A stretch of DNA of 64,000 nt from JAGFIY01 sp964499285 (GTDB lineage Bacteria > Bacteroidota > Ignavibacteria > Ignavibacteriales > Melioribacteraceae): NCBI GenBank assembly GCA_964499285.1, contig CAZCLA010000005.1, positions 1-64,000 on the forward strand, given 5' to 3'. The position numbers and the translations under genes are program-made. The notes below the pieces were generated by a model. That model was given only the letters and a program-made list of their open reading frames with translations. It had not been told where the DNA came from and searched no databases. This document shows, piece by piece, positions 62,989 through 64,000 of this stretch (the stretch's first letter is position 1; each line of letters opens with the position of its first letter).

Positions 62989-64000
62989 ATGAGAAGCAAA
63001 ATAATTATTCTTCTATTGTTCGCATTGTTTTTCAATTCGAATACGGTTGGTCAAAATAAATTCGACTACTTAGAACATTTAGTTGAAAAAGCAATCGAAC
63101 TTAATCCAAATATAAAAATGCTTCAAGCAAAACTTGAGGCAGCAAAATCAAAACCGGCTCAAAATTCTAATTTGCCGGATCCGATTTTATCCATCGGCGC
63201 AACGAATTTACCGGTAAACTCTTTTTCTTTTACGCAAGAACCTATGACCGGGAAAATGGTCTCTCTTAGCCAAGCGTTCCCCTTCCCAGGTAAGTTATCA
63301 ACAAGTTCGGAAGTAATTGAACAAGATATCGAAGTTGTCCGTAAAGAAATTGAAGAAGAGAAAAACAAACTTCGCTTGAAGGTAGCCAATTCATTTTTTC
63401 AGTTGTCCTTTGTTCGCGAAAAAATTCGACTAACAGAGTCAACAAAAGAATTGTTAAAAACAATTAAAGAAGTTGTTCAAACAAAATATGAAGTGAACGA
63501 AGCGAGTCAGCAGAATATCTTCAAAATTGAACTTGAACTCTCAAAGTTAGATGATGCTTTATTTGAAATGCAGTCGCAAGAACAAATTGCACTCGGCACA
63601 CTTAATGCATTACTCTTTCAAAATTCGAATTCACATATTGAGTCTCTTGGATTAGAACCAACTTATTTTTTCGATATACCGGTGACCGATTCATTGTTAA
63701 TAATCGCGAAGAGTAACAAACCTGCACTTGCCCAAATTCAGCTAATGAAAAATAAAGCATTAAAAATGCAAGAACTATCCGAGTACGAATTTTATCCTGA
63801 CTTCAATTTAACACTTCAGTATTCACAAAGAGATGAAATTGCCGCAACGAATACTGATTTAAATGATTTCTTTTCGGTGATACTGGGTATAAAACTACCG
63901 ATCAATTACGGCGGTAAAAAATCTGCAAAAATTAGTGAAGCGGTTTCACTTCAGCAATTGTATGATGAACAGTACCAAAATAATCTGCAAATGTTGAGAA
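62989..64000 (+). CDS. TolC-family outer-membrane efflux protein (3' end beyond window)
   Basis: The first 337 codons of a TolC-like channel, truncated by the window edge; TolC proteins are about 420-480 residues. A signal peptide (about 1-22) precedes the alpha-helical barrel pattern with AIELNPNIKMLQAKLEAAKS near 36-55 and a second structural repeat starting near LPINYGGKKSAKISEAV. It is CusC/CzcC-like rather than TolC of the type I system. AGGTG lies six bases before the ATG. The membrane-fusion and RND subunits probably follow outside the window. Confidence 0.85.
   Translation, partial: MRSKIIILLLFALFFNSNTVGQNKFDYLEHLVEKAIELNPNIKMLQAKLEAAKSKPAQNSNLPDPILSIGATNLPVNSFSFTQEPMTGKMVSLSQAFPFPGKLSTSSEVIEQDIEVVRKEIEEEKNKLRLKVANSFFQLSFVREKIRLTESTKELLKTIKEVVQTKYEVNEASQQNIFKIELELSKLDDALFEMQSQEQIALGTLNALLFQNSNSHIESLGLEPTYFFDIPVTDSLLIIAKSNKPALAQIQLMKNKALKMQELSEYEFYPDFNLTLQYSQRDEIAATNTDLNDFFSVILGIKLPINYGGKKSAKISEAVSLQQLYDEQYQNNLQMLR

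Overview
The window is AT-rich, densely packed DNA from a Gram-negative-type bacterium. It encodes a TolC-like channel, an outer-membrane barrel, a lipoprotein and two heptosyltransferase-like enzymes. The mix of families (DUF5683 beside ParAB, the GlmU-like TIGR03991 enzyme, an Hc1-type histone-like protein, a head-GIN lipoprotein, FloA, trimeric [FeFe]-hydrogenases) points to the Bacteroidota/Chlorobi branch, most likely an Ignavibacteria-like anaerobe or facultative fermenter. That placement is inferred from family content, not from a marker tree. I see no transposase, phage gene, CRISPR array or rRNA. There is one tRNA (Pro, GGG) and one 100-N assembly gap. No gene-free stretch exceeds 300 bases; the longest (492-747 and 47800-48018) hold nothing recognisable beyond likely promoter sequence.

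Region 1 (1-20 kb) is mostly housekeeping. It holds tRNA-Pro and a MerR regulator; aroQ with two small hypotheticals; a Ppx/GppA phosphatase; a leftward MBL-hydrolase/parA/parB/DUF5683/Yip1-like run; and a leftward PASTA/rpe/folP/cdaA run that includes c-di-AMP synthesis. These are followed by a POT peptide transporter, the GlmU-like enzyme, an NFACT (RqcH-like) protein with a small partner, and a rhodanese/MauE/GT9/GT9/methyltransferase/ispE convoy.

Region 2 (21.3-33.4 kb) is the highlight: a ten-gene leftward operon. Read in transcription order it is hydC2-hydB2-hydA2, then a sensor that fuses ferredoxin, H-cluster-like, FeS and histidine-kinase domains, then a receiver, a receiver-PAS-kinase and a second receiver, then hydC1-hydB1-hydA1 and a terminator. 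Two different trimeric NAD(H)-linked [FeFe]-hydrogenases therefore flank a putative H2/redox-sensing phosphorelay. HydB2 has the extra Fe-S domains of electron-bifurcating enzymes; HydB1 lacks them. HydA1 has Ser where the H-cluster L1 motif normally has its ligand Cys. No hydEFG maturation genes are in the window.

Region 3 (33.4-47.8 kb) contains a CDF metal transporter cut by the gap, an outer-membrane barrel, purE, a GIN-domain lipoprotein, an ABC exporter pair, a membrane-anchored VOC-fold protein and a TraB-family protein. It also contains an operon of M64-type peptidase, PP2C phosphatase, PduS-like flavo/iron-sulfur protein and PduT-like shell protein, with no other microcompartment gene, followed by clpC.

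Region 4 (48-64 kb) holds floA, a UvrD-type helicase, an SLC13-type carrier, a CapA-like protein, an HdrD-like membrane Fe-S protein with a histone H1-like protein, bioY and an alpha/beta hydrolase. A rightward run of a divergent HisA-like protein, a cyclic-nucleotide-binding protein, UspA, an eIF-2B-like protein and a GAF protein follows. The window ends with a TPR protein, a Cys-rich secreted protein and a truncated TolC-type gene that probably opens an efflux operon.
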